From assembly GCA_947475005.1 (NCBI GenBank), contig CANJLI010000001.1, positions 194,819-236,828 of the forward strand: DNA of 42,010 bases. The letters are read 5' to 3'. The notes beneath the pieces are model-generated. The model did no database searches. It was not told the DNA's origin and saw nothing but the letters and a program-made list of their open reading frames with translations. Shown in pieces: positions 9,213 to 18,550 of this stretch. This DNA is from Deltaproteobacteria bacterium. Its GTDB lineage: Bacteria > Bdellovibrionota_B > Oligoflexia > Oligoflexales > Bog-1112. A program made the translations under genes and the position numbers. Every line of letters starts with the position of its first letter. Within the stretch, counting starts at the first letter, position 1.

Positions 9213-12200
9213 TCAGGCTTCCGACTGATCCCCTACACGGAAATACTTGGCCTGTGGATGCATAAAATAATACCCGCAGACAGAACTCGCAGGTGTCATG
9301 GCAAAACTCTCGGTCAAATGTACACCGATACGCTGTTGCACCTGTAAGAATTCCCACATCTTACCTTTTTCGCTGTGAACCGGGCAAGCGGGATATCCAG
9401 GAGCAGGGCGGATACTGCGGTATTTTTCCTGCACCAAGTCGTCGATAGTCGCATCAGGCACATCGGGAAATCCAAAAATACCTCGGACTTTTTGGTGCAA
9501 ATATTCAGCAAAGGCCTCCGCTAAGCGATCGCCCAAGGCTTTTACGAGAATTGCAGAATAATCATCCTGCTTTTTCTCATACTCAGCAGCCAACCGTTCT
9601 ACGCCGTCACCCATGGTAACGGCAAAGAAACCCAGGTGATCTTTTCGCCCAGAATCAGAAGGCGCGATGAAATCAGAGAGGCAAAGATAGGGGTCGTCGG
9701 ATTCTTTTTTCTTCTGCTGGCGTAAGAAACAGAACTTTTCAAGCTTTTTGCCAAAATCCGCTGGATCATAGACCCATACGTCATTGCCTTCAGAATTCGC
9801 CGGAAAAATCCCAAGCACACTCTGCGGCGTAAACAATTGGCCCTCGATAATATCTTGCAAGAGCCTCTGGGCATCGGCGAACAATTCTGTCGCTTGTTTC
9901 CCGTATTTGGCAGATTTCAAAATTCTCGGATAGAACCCCTGCAAGCCCCAAGTCCAAAAAAATGGAGACCAATCGATATATTTCACTAGCGTAGACAGCG
10001 ATTCACACTCCACATGTTGAATCCCCAAAAAACTAGGGTTAGAGATTTCTGTTGATCCCCAGTCCATCTGCGGACGCTTTGCATACGCCTCTTCCGCGGA
10101 AAGGAACTGCACCCCTTTCTGCTTCTGCAAAAATCGCTCTCGCAAGACTGCTTGTTCTTGAAGCACCCCTTCTATGTAAGCAGCTCGACGCTCCGGATGT
10201 AACAGTTGGTTGCATACATCTACGACCAAAGAAGCATCTGCCACTTGCACCACAGGGGATGCATAGTGAGGGGCAATTTTAAGCGCAGTATGCATCTTGC
10301 TAGTCGTTGCCCCCCCTATCAGCAGCGGAACCGTAAGACCCAACCGTTGCATCTCTTGGGCATTGTAAATCATCTCTTCCAAAGAAGGTGTAATGAGCCC
10401 ACTCAGACCGATCAAGTCCGCATTCTCAGCTTTGGCACACTCCAGAATTTTCTCACACCGAACCATCACCCCAAGATCGATCACTCGATAATTGTTGCAA
10501 GCCAACACCACCGATACGATGTTTTTTCCAATGTCGTGCACATCCCCTTTTACCGTGGCAATCACAAACGTACCCTGATTCGAAGCTTTTCCTTCTCTCT
10601 GAGCAGCCATAAAGGGCTCCAAGAAGGCCACAGCCTTTTTCATCACCCGCGCACTCTTCACCACTTGGGGCAAAAACATTTTCCCCGCTCCAAAGAGCTC
10701 GCCTACGATCTTCATCCCATCCATGAGAGGACCTTCGATCACCTGCAACGGACTCTGCAAAATCCCAAGCACTTCTTCTGCATCCAACTCGATAAAGTCC
10801 GCAATTCCATGCACCATAGCATGCCCAATGCGCTCTCGCACGGGCATCTGACGCCACGCATGGGGATCTGTTCCTTTTTCTCTTGCTTCTCGCTGATACC
10901 CCTGGGCAAACTCAATCAGCGTATCCGTAGCGTCTGGATTTTGATCTAAGAGCACCGCTTCAATCTTTTCCAGTAGCTCTTTGGGAATCTCTTCGTAAAC
11001 CTCGAGCATACCCGCATTGACGATCCCCATATCAAGCCCCGCACGGATGCTATGATAGAGGAAAGAAGCATGCATAGCCTCTCGCACTTGATTCTGACCA
11101 CGAAAAGAAAAGGAAACATTGCTAATGCCTCCACTGGTTTTCGCCCCAGGACATGTCCGTTTAATTTCCCGTAACGCTTCGATGAAAGAAATCGCATATT
11201 GATTATGCTCAATCATTCCCGTGGCAACAGTCAACACATTCGGATCGAAAATAATATCTTCAGCGGGAAACCCAACCTCTTCCACCAACAGCTGGTAGGC
11301 CCGTTGACAAATTCGAACTTTTTCGTCCCTCGTTGCTGCTTGGCCATTTTCATCAAATGCCATTACAACAACTGCAGCCCCGTATCGTTTTACTTTTTTT
11401 GCATGCTCACAAAATGAAGCTGGTCCCTCTTTCAAGCTGATGGAGTTAACAACCCCCTTGCCTTGTATGCAGCGAAGCCCTGCCTCCAACACCGACCAGT
11501 TGGAGCTATCGATCATAATGGGAACGCGACAAATCTCAGGCTCCGAGCCCAACAGATTCAAAAAATGCTCCATGCACCCTTTTGAATCCAAGAGACCCTC
11601 ATCGAAATTCACATCTAAAATATTCGCACCGTTTTCCACTTGCTGGCGAGCAACGATCAAAGCCCCTTCGAAATTTTTCTCCTGAATTAATTTGTTAAAT
11701 TTGGGAGAACCCGTCACGTTGGTTCGCTCCCCCACCATCAAAAAAGGGGCGCCCGTATCTGGTACGCGAAGAGGCTCCAATCCACTCAAACACATTGCAG
11801 TATCCCGTTGTGGGGGAATTCTTGGTTCAAGAGGGGAGAGATACTCTCTGATTTTTGCAATATGTGCAGGTGTCGTTCCGCAACACCCTCCCACAATATT
11901 TACAAACCTACTCTTGCCAAAATCCAAGAGAAACTGCGCTGTATCCTCCGGCATTTCATCATACCCGGTCGGCACCAATGGATTGGGTAATCCCGCATTC
12001 GGATGACAACTGATCCAACAATGAGCCAGCTTGGAAAGCTCCTGGATATAAGGACGCATCTGCTGCGCACCCAAAGCGCAGTTGATCCCTACACTCCACG
12101 GATTGGCATGACGAATCGAATACCAAAATGCCTCGATAGTTTGTCCAGAAAGCGTTCGGCCCGATTGATCGGTAATTGTCACCGATACCATAATGGGTAA

Positions 12201-12809
12201 ACGGGTCGCGATAGAATCAAATATATTTTCAATAGCAAACAAGCACGCCTTAAGGTTCAACGTATCAAACACTGTCTCCACTAGAAGAATGTCAACCCCA
12301 CCCTCAATCAAAGCGAGAGTTTGCTCTTCATACGCTTCCACCAGCTCCTGAAAAGAAACCCCACGAAAGGCCGGCCTGTTTACATCCGGAGAAAGAGAGG
12401 CTGTTTTGTTGGTCGGACCGAGGCTACCAGCTACCCAACATCGACGATCAGGATGAGCAACTTGAAACTCTTCTACAGCTTGCTTAGCAATGCGAGCAGC
12501 CTCGCGATTTAGCTCCGGAACATGAACAGCAAATTGATAATCTTGCTGCGCAATTCGAGTGGAGTTAAACGTATTGGTACAAATAATATCGCTACCAGCC
12601 TCGAGATATTGATAATGAATCTTTTGGATGAAGGCAGGACGCGTAATGCAGAGTACATCATGATTGCCTTTGAGATCCGAAGGATGATCGAGGAAACGAT
12701 CTCCTCGATAGTCGGCTTCGCACAACCCCAATGCCTGAATCATGGTGCCCATGCCACCATCTAAGAACAAAATCCGCTCACGAGCGCTTTCATTCAATAA
12801 AGTAAACAT
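9213..12809 (-). CDS. metH: Cobalamin-dependent methionine synthase
   Basis: A 1198-residue enzyme that moves a methyl group from methyltetrahydrofolate through cobalamin to homocysteine. All four modules are visible. The homocysteine/zinc domain has C244 (GINCALGA) and C309/C310 (VGGCCGT). The pterin domain covers about 350-610 ([10 protein letters not shown]). The cap and B12 domain has H758 in GDVHDIGKN, the lower cobalt ligand. The reactivation domain near the C-terminus carries [12 protein letters not shown] and ends [11 protein letters not shown]. These positions match E. coli MetH (C247, C310, C311, H759), which supports the ATG at 12809, preceded by AAAGGA. The frame stays open 65 codons further up, but that stretch lies inside the prepilin gene. 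No cobalamin riboswitch is recognisable in the 91 bases upstream. Confidence 0.97.
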   Translation of the reverse strand: MFTLLNESARERILFLDGGMGTMIQALGLCEADYRGDRFLDHPSDLKGNHDVLCITRPAFIQKIHYQYLEAGSDIICTNTFNSTRIAQQDYQFAVHVPELNREAARIAKQAVEEFQVAHPDRRCWVAGSLGPTNKTASLSPDVNRPAFRGVSFQELVEAYEEQTLALIEGGVDILLVETVFDTLNLKACLFAIENIFDSIATRLPIMVSVTITDQSGRTLSGQTIEAFWYSIRHANPWSVGINCALGAQQMRPYIQELSKLAHCWISCHPNAGLPNPLVPTGYDEMPEDTAQFLLDFGKSRFVNIVGGCCGTTPAHIAKIREYLSPLEPRIPPQRDTAMCLSGLEPLRVPDTGAPFLMVGERTNVTGSPKFNKLIQEKNFEGALIVARQQVENGANILDVNFDEGLLDSKGCMEHFLNLLGSEPEICRVPIMIDSSNWSVLEAGLRCIQGKGVVNSISLKEGPASFCEHAKKVKRYGAAVVVMAFDENGQAATRDEKVRICQRAYQLLVEEVGFPAEDIIFDPNVLTVATGMIEHNQYAISFIEALREIKRTCPGAKTSGGISNVSFSFRGQNQVREAMHASFLYHSIRAGLDMGIVNAGMLEVYEEIPKELLEKIEAVLLDQNPDATDTLIEFAQGYQREAREKGTDPHAWRQMPVRERIGHAMVHGIADFIELDAEEVLGILQSPLQVIEGPLMDGMKIVGELFGAGKMFLPQVVKSARVMKKAVAFLEPFMAAQREGKASNQGTFVIATVKGDVHDIGKNIVSVVLACNNYRVIDLGVMVRCEKILECAKAENADLIGLSGLITPSLEEMIYNAQEMQRLGLTVPLLIGGATTSKMHTALKIAPHYASPVVQVADASLVVDVCNQLLHPERRAAYIEGVLQEQAVLRERFLQKQKGVQFLSAEEAYAKRPQMDWGSTEISNPSFLGIQHVECESLSTLVKYIDWSPFFWTWGLQGFYPRILKSAKYGKQATELFADAQRLLQDIIEGQLFTPQSVLGIFPANSEGNDVWVYDPADFGKKLEKFCFLRQQKKKESDDPYLCLSDFIAPSDSGRKDHLGFFAVTMGDGVERLAAEYEKKQDDYSAILVKALGDRLAEAFAEYLHQKVRGIFGFPDVPDATIDDLVQEKYRSIRPAPGYPACPVHSEKGKMWEFLQVQQRIGVHLTESFAMTPASSVCGYYFMHPQAKYFRVGDQSEA

Positions 12810-12900
12810 TTTTTCCTTTATGTAGAGAAACCCGCTAGGGGAGATACCCACCGCGAAACCCGAAGAGGGCACCTCGTCCGAGTGTCCCCGTAACTTCCAC

Positions 12901-14010
12901 TCACGGAGCGCTGGTATCATAACAACAGACAACGGAGCCTGTACAGGTGATTTGCGTAGAGCAACCGCCCCCATCTTGCCCAAAAACACACGTGTCAGGC
13001 GCACAACCCGTATAACTCACCTTTTGTATCCATCCGCCAATCCCACAGCTAGAGCCCAAATTCTGTACCGTACAGGTAATCGGCTGGCAAATGATATTTC
13101 CTTTTGCATCTGTTCCCCGATATCTTGTATTAAACCCGCACTTTTGCTCATGACTGATACAAATCGTCGTAAAGGCAGACTTCAACTCTTCAAACGGATA
13201 TAAGCATGCACATGTCGGCTTTCCATCTGCCACCTGCGTTAAAATATAATTTACCGGGCAGACAAAACTCGTAGAGGCAGGAAGCGGAATCAACGAAGTA
13301 GAAGTTGAAATCGCACCAGTTGCACTCATGGTTTTGCTTGCAACATTGGTATAAAAAACCGCATCGGCTGGCACCGAAGGCAATTGATAACCCGATAAGT
13401 GTGACGGGGCACCCGTCGGCTCATAGACCACATGAATTCGCACATGGATCGCATCTGCCTGAGCGCACTCACCAGAAAATCCACCACTTCCACCGGTAAA
13501 GGTAGGCACCTGGCGCAAATCTGCCGGACAAGAAGCCCAGAAATATGCATACGCCTTCAGAACACAAGCAGCAGAGGGCTGTGCTGTATTGCTACATTTT
13601 TGCCCATCCAACGTATAGCTCACGGGAAAATCTTGCGTACCTGCAATTGTATTTTTATCCCGTTGAGCAGAATTTCCCGCATCGGATGTCGCAACAGGCA
13701 AAATAAGCTCTAGGCCTTTCTGCTTGCTAGCCTGTACCAACGTGCAAGGCGCCCCGTTTCCTTGGCCCAAGCATTTTTGGAGCTCTTTACTACCCGCTGT
13801 TTTTCCATGCAATGCACTAAAGATCAAAACATCGGGACGCCCGGCAGCCTCTTCCAGCCTCTTGGCAATCTGATACATACTTGCCGCATCTTTGAGCCTG
13901 GACACCGTCGTTTGCTGGCTACGCAGAAGAGTAGCGACCCCAAATCCCAAAAAGACGGTCATGCCCATGGCCACCACTAGCTCGAGAAGACTAAACCCGT
14001 TGCGCTTCAA
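12901..14010 (-). CDS. Prepilin-like protein with Cys-rich C-terminal domain (1)
   Basis: A 369-residue protein with a class III (type IV pilin) signal: KRNG then [25 protein letters not shown] prepilin peptidase would cut after G5, leaving Phe at +1 and Glu at +5. It starts with TTG at 14010, preceded by GAGAGG about eight bases away. The middle is a globular region. From about residue 245 the protein is Cys-rich (about 15 Cys), ending [14 protein letters not shown]. The C-terminal pattern matches the gene upstream (see findings), so they are paralogs. It may be a minor pilin or type II secretion pseudopilin, or a pilus-tip adhesin; these options cannot be separated. It lies 19 bases after its partner. 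Its own 3' end lies 91 bases before metH. Confidence 0.8.
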   Translation of the reverse strand: MKRNGFSLLELVVAMGMTVFLGFGVATLLRSQQTTVSRLKDAASMYQIAKRLEEAAGRPDVLIFSALHGKTAGSKELQKCLGQGNGAPCTLVQASKQKGLELILPVATSDAGNSAQRDKNTIAGTQDFPVSYTLDGQKCSNTAQPSAACVLKAYAYFWASCPADLRQVPTFTGGSGGFSGECAQADAIHVRIHVVYEPTGAPSHLSGYQLPSVPADAVFYTNVASKTMSATGAISTSTSLIPLPASTSFVCPVNYILTQVADGKPTCACLYPFEELKSAFTTICISHEQKCGFNTRYRGTDAKGNIICQPITCTVQNLGSSCGIGGWIQKVSYTGCAPDTCVFGQDGGGCSTQITCTGSVVCCYDTSAP

Positions 14011-14029
14011 TCGCGACCCTCTCTATGCT

Positions 14030-15247
14030 TCACTTCTGTTGACAACAGCTGATAGACCCGCCTGTACACACCATGCCATTTTTCACCAAATTACTGGCAG
14101 CGCTGCCAATGCGGAGAGTCTGCCCCGGCTTTAGCATCGGCGTTACCTGTCCCTTTTCTGTTCTCCCCCAACCGTTGGAGTTAAAACTCTTTTGCAGATA
14201 GCCTCCACTCACCCGCGTATCGGTCCCCTCTGAAGTTTCCCAACTGTTGCAAGCACCACCCTCCGCTCCCACCACACAGTAAAAAGAGCAAGTCCCTCTT
14301 GTATAACCTTGAATCCAGTAGCCATCTCCACAGGTACCATTGCTTGCCTCAAATTCATCTCCCGATAACGTGATACAAGCATATGAATCCGAAAATGATT
14401 TGCAAATCGGAACCCCATTTTCATCCAACCCGTGGTAAATCAGCCCTTCTTTACAGACGTAAGAGGGCTCGGGCAAAAGAGAGCACAACGGTCCATTGCG
14501 ATTGGGCATCAATGTGGAGGTGATATAAGGCAATTTACAAGAACAACTCATCTCCCCTGTTTCGCTATACCCAGTTGCCACCGCACCTGGGTTACACGTG
14601 GCATTGCGATGGATACCTAAGATATCAAGCACTGCAAGCGGATAAAACTGCACCAACCGAGGCAATGTAGGCAAAAGAGCCTCGCCAGCCTGCGCCTTGA
14701 CCTGTGAAACCGAATACCCAAGGCGAACCTCCTGGGCTCCATTTTTACAAGCAGAAGGATGCCCCAACGCAGGATCTTCTCCAATCGGACATAAAGCGTA
14801 AAAAAAAGTTTCCACCTTAAAAATACAATTGCTTGCAGCTGGGTCACAATTTCTTTTGCCTATATCGGAATAGTAAATAGAGGAAATAACTTCACTAGTA
14901 GAAGCATCAGTAGCATGATGCAGCGTGAATAGATTTCGGTCTGCCTCGGTCTGCGGCAGAGAGGTCAGGGCCTCCGTGCATCCATCTTCTACCCCCACCA
15001 CGCAACGAATGAGTGCAGTATTGGCAGGATCCAACAGGCTCGCATATAAGGCGCTTGAAGTTTGAAGTTTAGAGCGAATATCGTGTGCCAAGGCTTCTTG
15101 AGCCGCCTGTGTCCGGATATGTTTTTTGGCAACTGCGGCATGTTGATAGAAATAGGTAACCCCAACCAACGCAATAGCCAGTATTGAAAAGGCGACAAGA
15201 ACCTCTAACAAAGAAGTCCCTTTTTCTTGTGACGAACGCTCCGACAC
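14030..15247 (-). CDS. Prepilin-like protein with Cys-rich C-terminal domain (2)
   Basis: About 405 residues. The prepilin signal is EKG then TSLLEVLVAFSILAIALVGVTYFY, giving Glu at mature +5. I choose the GTG at 15247, because GGAG lies six bases upstream; a GTG at 15259 would add four residues but lacks a ribosome site. After the pilin helix comes a globular domain and then a Cys-rich tail. The tail contains CSCKLPY, a YHGLDENGVPIC block, GYWIQGYTRGTC and a final CTGGSISCC. The downstream gene has the same order of motifs ([39 protein letters not shown]). The pair probably forms disulfide-bonded minor pilins or pseudopilins. No pilus ATPase or secretin gene is in the window. Confidence 0.8.
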   Translation of the reverse strand: MSERSSQEKGTSLLEVLVAFSILAIALVGVTYFYQHAAVAKKHIRTQAAQEALAHDIRSKLQTSSALYASLLDPANTALIRCVVGVEDGCTEALTSLPQTEADRNLFTLHHATDASTSEVISSIYYSDIGKRNCDPAASNCIFKVETFFYALCPIGEDPALGHPSACKNGAQEVRLGYSVSQVKAQAGEALLPTLPRLVQFYPLAVLDILGIHRNATCNPGAVATGYSETGEMSCSCKLPYITSTLMPNRNGPLCSLLPEPSYVCKEGLIYHGLDENGVPICKSFSDSYACITLSGDEFEASNGTCGDGYWIQGYTRGTCSFYCVVGAEGGACNSWETSEGTDTRVSGGYLQKSFNSNGWGRTEKGQVTPMLKPGQTLRIGSAASNLVKNGMVCTGGSISCCQQK

Positions 15248-15454
15248 CGTCGACTCCACGAATAAGAATTTGATTTTCCATGACTATATCTTATTTCCTT
15301 CATTCTGTCATGAAAGCACCGATCTGAGGAATAGACTCAATCCCTGTACTTCGATGGATATGCGCGTAAAACACTTGAACTTGGGAATCGGAGCGACTAT
15401 AAGTAAGCCCCAATTCACACATGATTGACAGGTTGTACGTTGAAGACGCTTCAG

Positions 15455-16969
15455 ATGTTTTTTTCGAAATCAAAACAAGCTGTTGTAGCTTGGTTACCTG
15501 TTCACGCTGGTGAGTGGTACCAGTTTTTGCTTACCTGCATCCTCCTTTTTCTGATTTCTACGACCTACAATGTATTGCGTCCCCTTAAGGTCACCATCAT
15601 GATTTCGGCCCCTCACTCTGGCGCAGAAATCATCCCTTTTTTAAAAGTATGGGGCATTCTACCAGGAGCCCTTTTCTTCTCTTTCCTCTATGCACAACTG
15701 TCAAAATACATGTCGCGAGAGGGTGTTTTTTACACCATCGTAGGTATATTCATCTGTTTTTTCACGCTTTTTTTCTCTGTTCTGTTCCCCTTTCGAAATG
15801 AACTCGAATTTACCAGCGTCGACACATTATGCGAAACATGGGTCCCTGCTGCCAAATGGCTCCTCGCCATGGTGCGCCACTGGCATCTCTCCCTTTTCTA
15901 TATCTGCTCTGAACTATGGGGAAGCGTAGTCCTTTCCATGTTGTTTTGGGGATTTATAAATGAAATCAGCACCACAGACCAAGCCAAGAGATTCTATGGA
16001 CTTTTTCTCCTAGGTGGAAACACAGGTGCCATCGCAGCTGGGCTCTTTGGTAACTCTTTCTCCACCCAGGACTTTGACTCCGCCCTCCCCTTTGGCGCGA
16101 CAGGATGGGAACAATCCGTCTACTTCATCGTCGGCATTGCGATTATCTGTCAAGTAGCGGTCCTGGTACTCTTTCGCCTTCTAAGTACTCGACCTGCGAT
16201 CCGTCAAATGGCGAAGGAAGACAAAGAACCTTCGAAAAAAATTGCTCCCTTCACCCTCCGAAAAGCCTTTGTCACCCTGTATCGCTCTCCCCACCTGCGC
16301 TACATTACCTGCATCGTAATTTGCTACAACTTTGTGTTCAATCTTATAGATGTCATGTTCACGGACCAACTTCATATCCATTTTGGCAATGATTCTGGTG
16401 CACTCAATGCCTTCATGAGCCGCGTAACCATTGCCAATGGACTCATCGCTACCTTTATCGCCCTCTTCGTCTCTGGTAACCTTCTGCGTCGTTTCGGTTG
16501 GAGATCAACAGCACTGACGACTCCGATTGTGGTCACGATCAGTTGCATTGGGTTCTTCGGGATCCTACTCTTTAGAGACAGCATCATTACACAAGGTCTG
16601 GTTTTCTTCTTTGCTTGTCCGGTAACCCTGCTGGCCGTGTACCTAGGTGGTATTCAACTCTGCCTCACCCGAGGACTCAAATACACTCTGTTCGATGCCA
16701 CCAAAGAGATGGCATTTATCCCTCTTTCCCCAAAAGAGCAGCGCCAAGGAAAAGCTGTTATCGACGGAGTGGCCTCTCGCTTTGGAAAATCAGGGGGGTC
16801 TTTCTTCTACCAGTTCCTCCTGCTCTTTCTGCCTTCCATCGCAGCAACGCTACCGTATGTTGGGATTCTTATTCTCGTTATCATCATACTTTGGGTGTAT
16901 GCCGTACTCGGTCTTACCCGCAGTTTACAGAGTAAATTGAGGGAAAAGGGTGAGCAGGCTGTGATCTGA
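15455..16969 (+). CDS. ATP/ADP translocase of the Tlc/Npt nucleotide transporter family
   Basis: About 504 residues and around 12 membrane segments, matching Tlc of Rickettsia and Npt of Chlamydia (roughly 500-530). These inner-membrane carriers exchange host ATP for bacterial ADP or import nucleotides. Family features include the N-terminal block FLISTTYNVLRPLKVTIM, AEIIPFLKVWGILPGA, then CSELWGSVVLSMLFWGFIN and KRFYGLFLLGGNTG. A later TLFDATKEMAFIPLSPKEQ, followed by a Lys-rich GKAVIDGVASRFGKSGG, is also typical. I start at the ATG at 15455; a TTG at 15425 is possible but has no ribosome site. Substrate (exchange or net import, ATP or other nucleotides) cannot be read off. The gene is divergent from the prepilin pair. 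Its stop is followed at once by a structured repeat. Confidence 0.93.
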   Translation: MFFSKSKQAVVAWLPVHAGEWYQFLLTCILLFLISTTYNVLRPLKVTIMISAPHSGAEIIPFLKVWGILPGALFFSFLYAQLSKYMSREGVFYTIVGIFICFFTLFFSVLFPFRNELEFTSVDTLCETWVPAAKWLLAMVRHWHLSLFYICSELWGSVVLSMLFWGFINEISTTDQAKRFYGLFLLGGNTGAIAAGLFGNSFSTQDFDSALPFGATGWEQSVYFIVGIAIICQVAVLVLFRLLSTRPAIRQMAKEDKEPSKKIAPFTLRKAFVTLYRSPHLRYITCIVICYNFVFNLIDVMFTDQLHIHFGNDSGALNAFMSRVTIANGLIATFIALFVSGNLLRRFGWRSTALTTPIVVTISCIGFFGILLFRDSIITQGLVFFFACPVTLLAVYLGGIQLCLTRGLKYTLFDATKEMAFIPLSPKEQRQGKAVIDGVASRFGKSGGSFFYQFLLLFLPSIAATLPYVGILILVIIILWVYAVLGLTRSLQSKLREKGEQAVI

Positions 16970-17285
16970 CTTTTTCTTTTCTTGTAACTACCCAGGTAGT
17001 TGCTTCTGCTTCTGCTTCTGCTTCTGCTTCTGCTTCTGCTTCTGCTTCTGGAAACCAGCTGCGCAGTTTTCCAGACCTTCCTTGCCTCGCAATGGGAGAA
17101 CGGGGATTCATGTCCAGAATGACGCGTCAAGGCCGGCGCTCGCTCGGGGCCTCCCACCCTCTCTCAATCAGCAGACTTAATCCCCGTCATGGACACCCAG
17201 AACGTCCGCTGCGATTTCGACCCAGGTAGGTCCTCCCAAGCGGCTGCCCTTGACGCGTCATTCTGGACATGGATCTCCGTTCTCT
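16970..17285 (+). repeat. Structured 3'-flanking repeat, copy A1
   Basis: The element starts at the base after the translocase stop and reads in the same direction. In order it holds: a pyrimidine tract (CTTTTTCTTTTCTT), a small hairpin (AACTAC/GTAGTT, 16986-17001), eight GCTTCT units, and the block ACCAGCTGCGCAGTT at 17054-17068 between GGAAA and TTTCC. TTGCCTCGCAA follows at 17082-17092 and a GC-rich block at 17128-17149. The block CTCCCAAGCGGCTGCCCTT is at 17232-17250. Bases 17110-17132 pair perfectly with 17248-17270 (23/23), and pairing continues outward with gaps. The interior (17150-17231) is unlike that of the other two copies. No conserved reading frame crosses it. Confidence 0.8.
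17002..17049 (+). repeat. Hexanucleotide microsatellite (GCTTCT) x 8
   Basis: Eight exact tandem GCTTCT units, 48 bases, inside repeat copy A1 and 33 bases after the translocase stop. It is not in a coding region, so length changes would not shift a frame. The other copies carry a different short unit at the same place. Confidence 0.97.
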
Positions 17286-17644
17286 CGCTGCTACTAGATC
17301 TTTGCAGCTACGGGAACTTTGGAGCAACAAGAGAGCTCGCAAGAAGAAGCGATTTCATACTTAGCCAAGGGCAACCGCTTGGGAGGGTACAGCCTGAGTG
17401 CGAAGCGCGAAGGTGGGAAGAACAATGTAGAAGAGGCCCCGAGCGAGCGCCGGCCTTGGCTAGATACGAAATTGATTCTTTTTGCATGCTCTCCCCTTGC
17501 GAGGCAAGGAGGGTTTGGGCAGACCGAGAAGCGAAGAGAGATTCGATGCTTGCATCAGCATCGAGCGTAGCGCCGAGGGACGGGCGCAGCCCAACTGCGC
17601 AGCTGGTGCCCAAAAGAAAAAGAAAAAGAAAAAGAAAAAGAAAA
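17280..17644 (-). repeat. Structured 3'-flanking repeat, copy A2 (convergent with A1)
   Basis: Read on the minus strand, it begins at the base after the bamD stop. It has a TTTTTC hexamer tract (17644-17612), ACCAGCTGCGCAGTT (17607-17593), and an 80-base insert closed by TTGGGC/GCCCAA with an inner CGATGCT/AGCATCG hairpin. TTGCCTCGCAA follows (17507-17497), then the GC-rich block (17459-17437), a 47-base block (17430-17384) 45/47 identical to copy B, and CTCCCAAGCGGTTGCCCTT (17385-17367). A 35-base tail (17314-17280) is 33/35 identical to copy B. The arms 17351-17370 and 17454-17473 pair at 16/20; all four differences are transitions. The tail abuts or merges with the end of copy A1. Confidence 0.8.
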
Positions 17645-18433
17645 CTAACGAGAAGAAGCATGTTGTTTAACCTGCACAGCAAGCTCGCGAAGCTCTTTAA
17701 CTTTGTCTAACAGCTGGGTATTTGTGAAATTTTTGTAGTAGAGGTTGGAGTCTTCGTTTTCCTTGCGAGGGGCAGAAGCTACTTTTTCTAACGCCTTTGC
17801 AGCCTGCTCCAAGGCTACCTGTCGCATTTCAGGGTATTGAGGAAAGTCCTCTGCCAATTGAATCTGGCTATAGGCACAAGCGTGCCAAATCTCCTGCTTG
17901 CAGTAAAAAGCAGCTACAAAACGACTGGACTCCGCCAAACGACGGGTACCCTGCTCAATAAAAGTCGCAGCTTGCACCGCATGGGTGTTTGCCGGATAGT
18001 CTTTAACAAGGGATTTCCAACTTTCCAGCGCCTTTTGGGTGTACTCTTGTTCGCGATCTATGTCATCGGGGGCCTCTTTCCAGTAGGTGTCCCCCAACCG
18101 AAAGAGTGCGAATGGAACTTCGGGATGCTTGGGATGTAATTTCGCGAATTGCTTATAGGAAGCGCCTGCTTCTGCATACCGCTTCAGCTCAAATTGGCTA
18201 TTTGCAAGCAACAGCTCCGCCTCAATCGCAAAGCGGCTATAGGGGAAGCGAGCCTTAAACTCGCCCAATTTCGTAATGGCGATTTCGTAGTTCCCATCTG
18301 TGTAGGGCTCTTTCGCCACCTGGTAGGAATATTCCACCCGATCTGGATCCAATTCCTTTTGGGTACACGCAGAAAAAAGGCTCAACCCGATAATAACGAA
18401 AGCATAAAATGCACGCAACCTAGCTCCTCTCAT
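17645..18433 (-). CDS. bamD: Outer membrane assembly lipoprotein BamD
   Basis: A 262-residue lipoprotein. The signal ends in a lipobox LFSAC with lipidated Cys23. The rest is helical, with tetratricopeptide-like repeats: DGNYEIAITKLGEFKARFPYSRFAIEAELLLANSQFELKRYAEA is typical BamD, followed by PFALFRLG and a late FCKQEIWHACAYSQIQLAEDFP. BamD sits on the periplasmic face of the outer membrane and helps BamA insert barrel proteins. Length fits (about 245-265). AGGA lies seven bases before the ATG. The gene is divergent from the TonB-family gene, sharing a control region of about 117 bases. Its stop codon is directly followed by repeat copy A2, so any read-through transcript carries that element in its 3' end. 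Confidence 0.92.
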   Translation of the reverse strand: MRGARLRAFYAFVIIGLSLFSACTQKELDPDRVEYSYQVAKEPYTDGNYEIAITKLGEFKARFPYSRFAIEAELLLANSQFELKRYAEAGASYKQFAKLHPKHPEVPFALFRLGDTYWKEAPDDIDREQEYTQKALESWKSLVKDYPANTHAVQAATFIEQGTRRLAESSRFVAAFYCKQEIWHACAYSQIQLAEDFPQYPEMRQVALEQAAKALEKVASAPRKENEDSNLYYKNFTNTQLLDKVKELRELAVQVKQHASSR

Positions 18434-18550
18434 CCGATGATCCTACAGTTTTATACGTCACAACCGATATCATCCCTGTAAAATAAGGGCTGAAATTTTG
18501 GCGATTTCCCTGTACCTAGAGAAAGAGAATACCAACACCTTCGACTGCGC

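Noticed and set aside
10206-10949. A 247-residue open frame on the plus strand
   Set aside because: It is antisense to metH, whose product is unmistakable; the composition is that of a shadow frame.
12810-12900. Cobalamin or SAM riboswitch before metH
   Set aside because: The 91-base gap is too short for a full aptamer and no B12-box or SAM-box motif is seen.
12810-13004. N-terminal extension of MetH by 65 residues
   Set aside because: It lies largely inside the prepilin gene and does not resemble MetH. The ATG at 12809 has AAAGGA upstream and gives motif positions matching E. coli MetH.
16970-17644. Integron attC sites (single hairpin after a gene, with variable stems)
   Set aside because: attC sites have conserved ends (RYYYAAC and GTTRRRY) and variable centres. 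Here the conserved blocks lie in the core and no such ends are seen, and the genes involved are housekeeping, not cassettes.
17189-17710. Open frames across the repeat region, including 17308-17682 on the minus strand with a Phe/Leu run and a lipobox-like GTSC
   Set aside because: The frame is not kept between copies: the same blocks fall in different frames with stops in copy B, and the hydrophobic run is just the TTTTTC tract read as codons.
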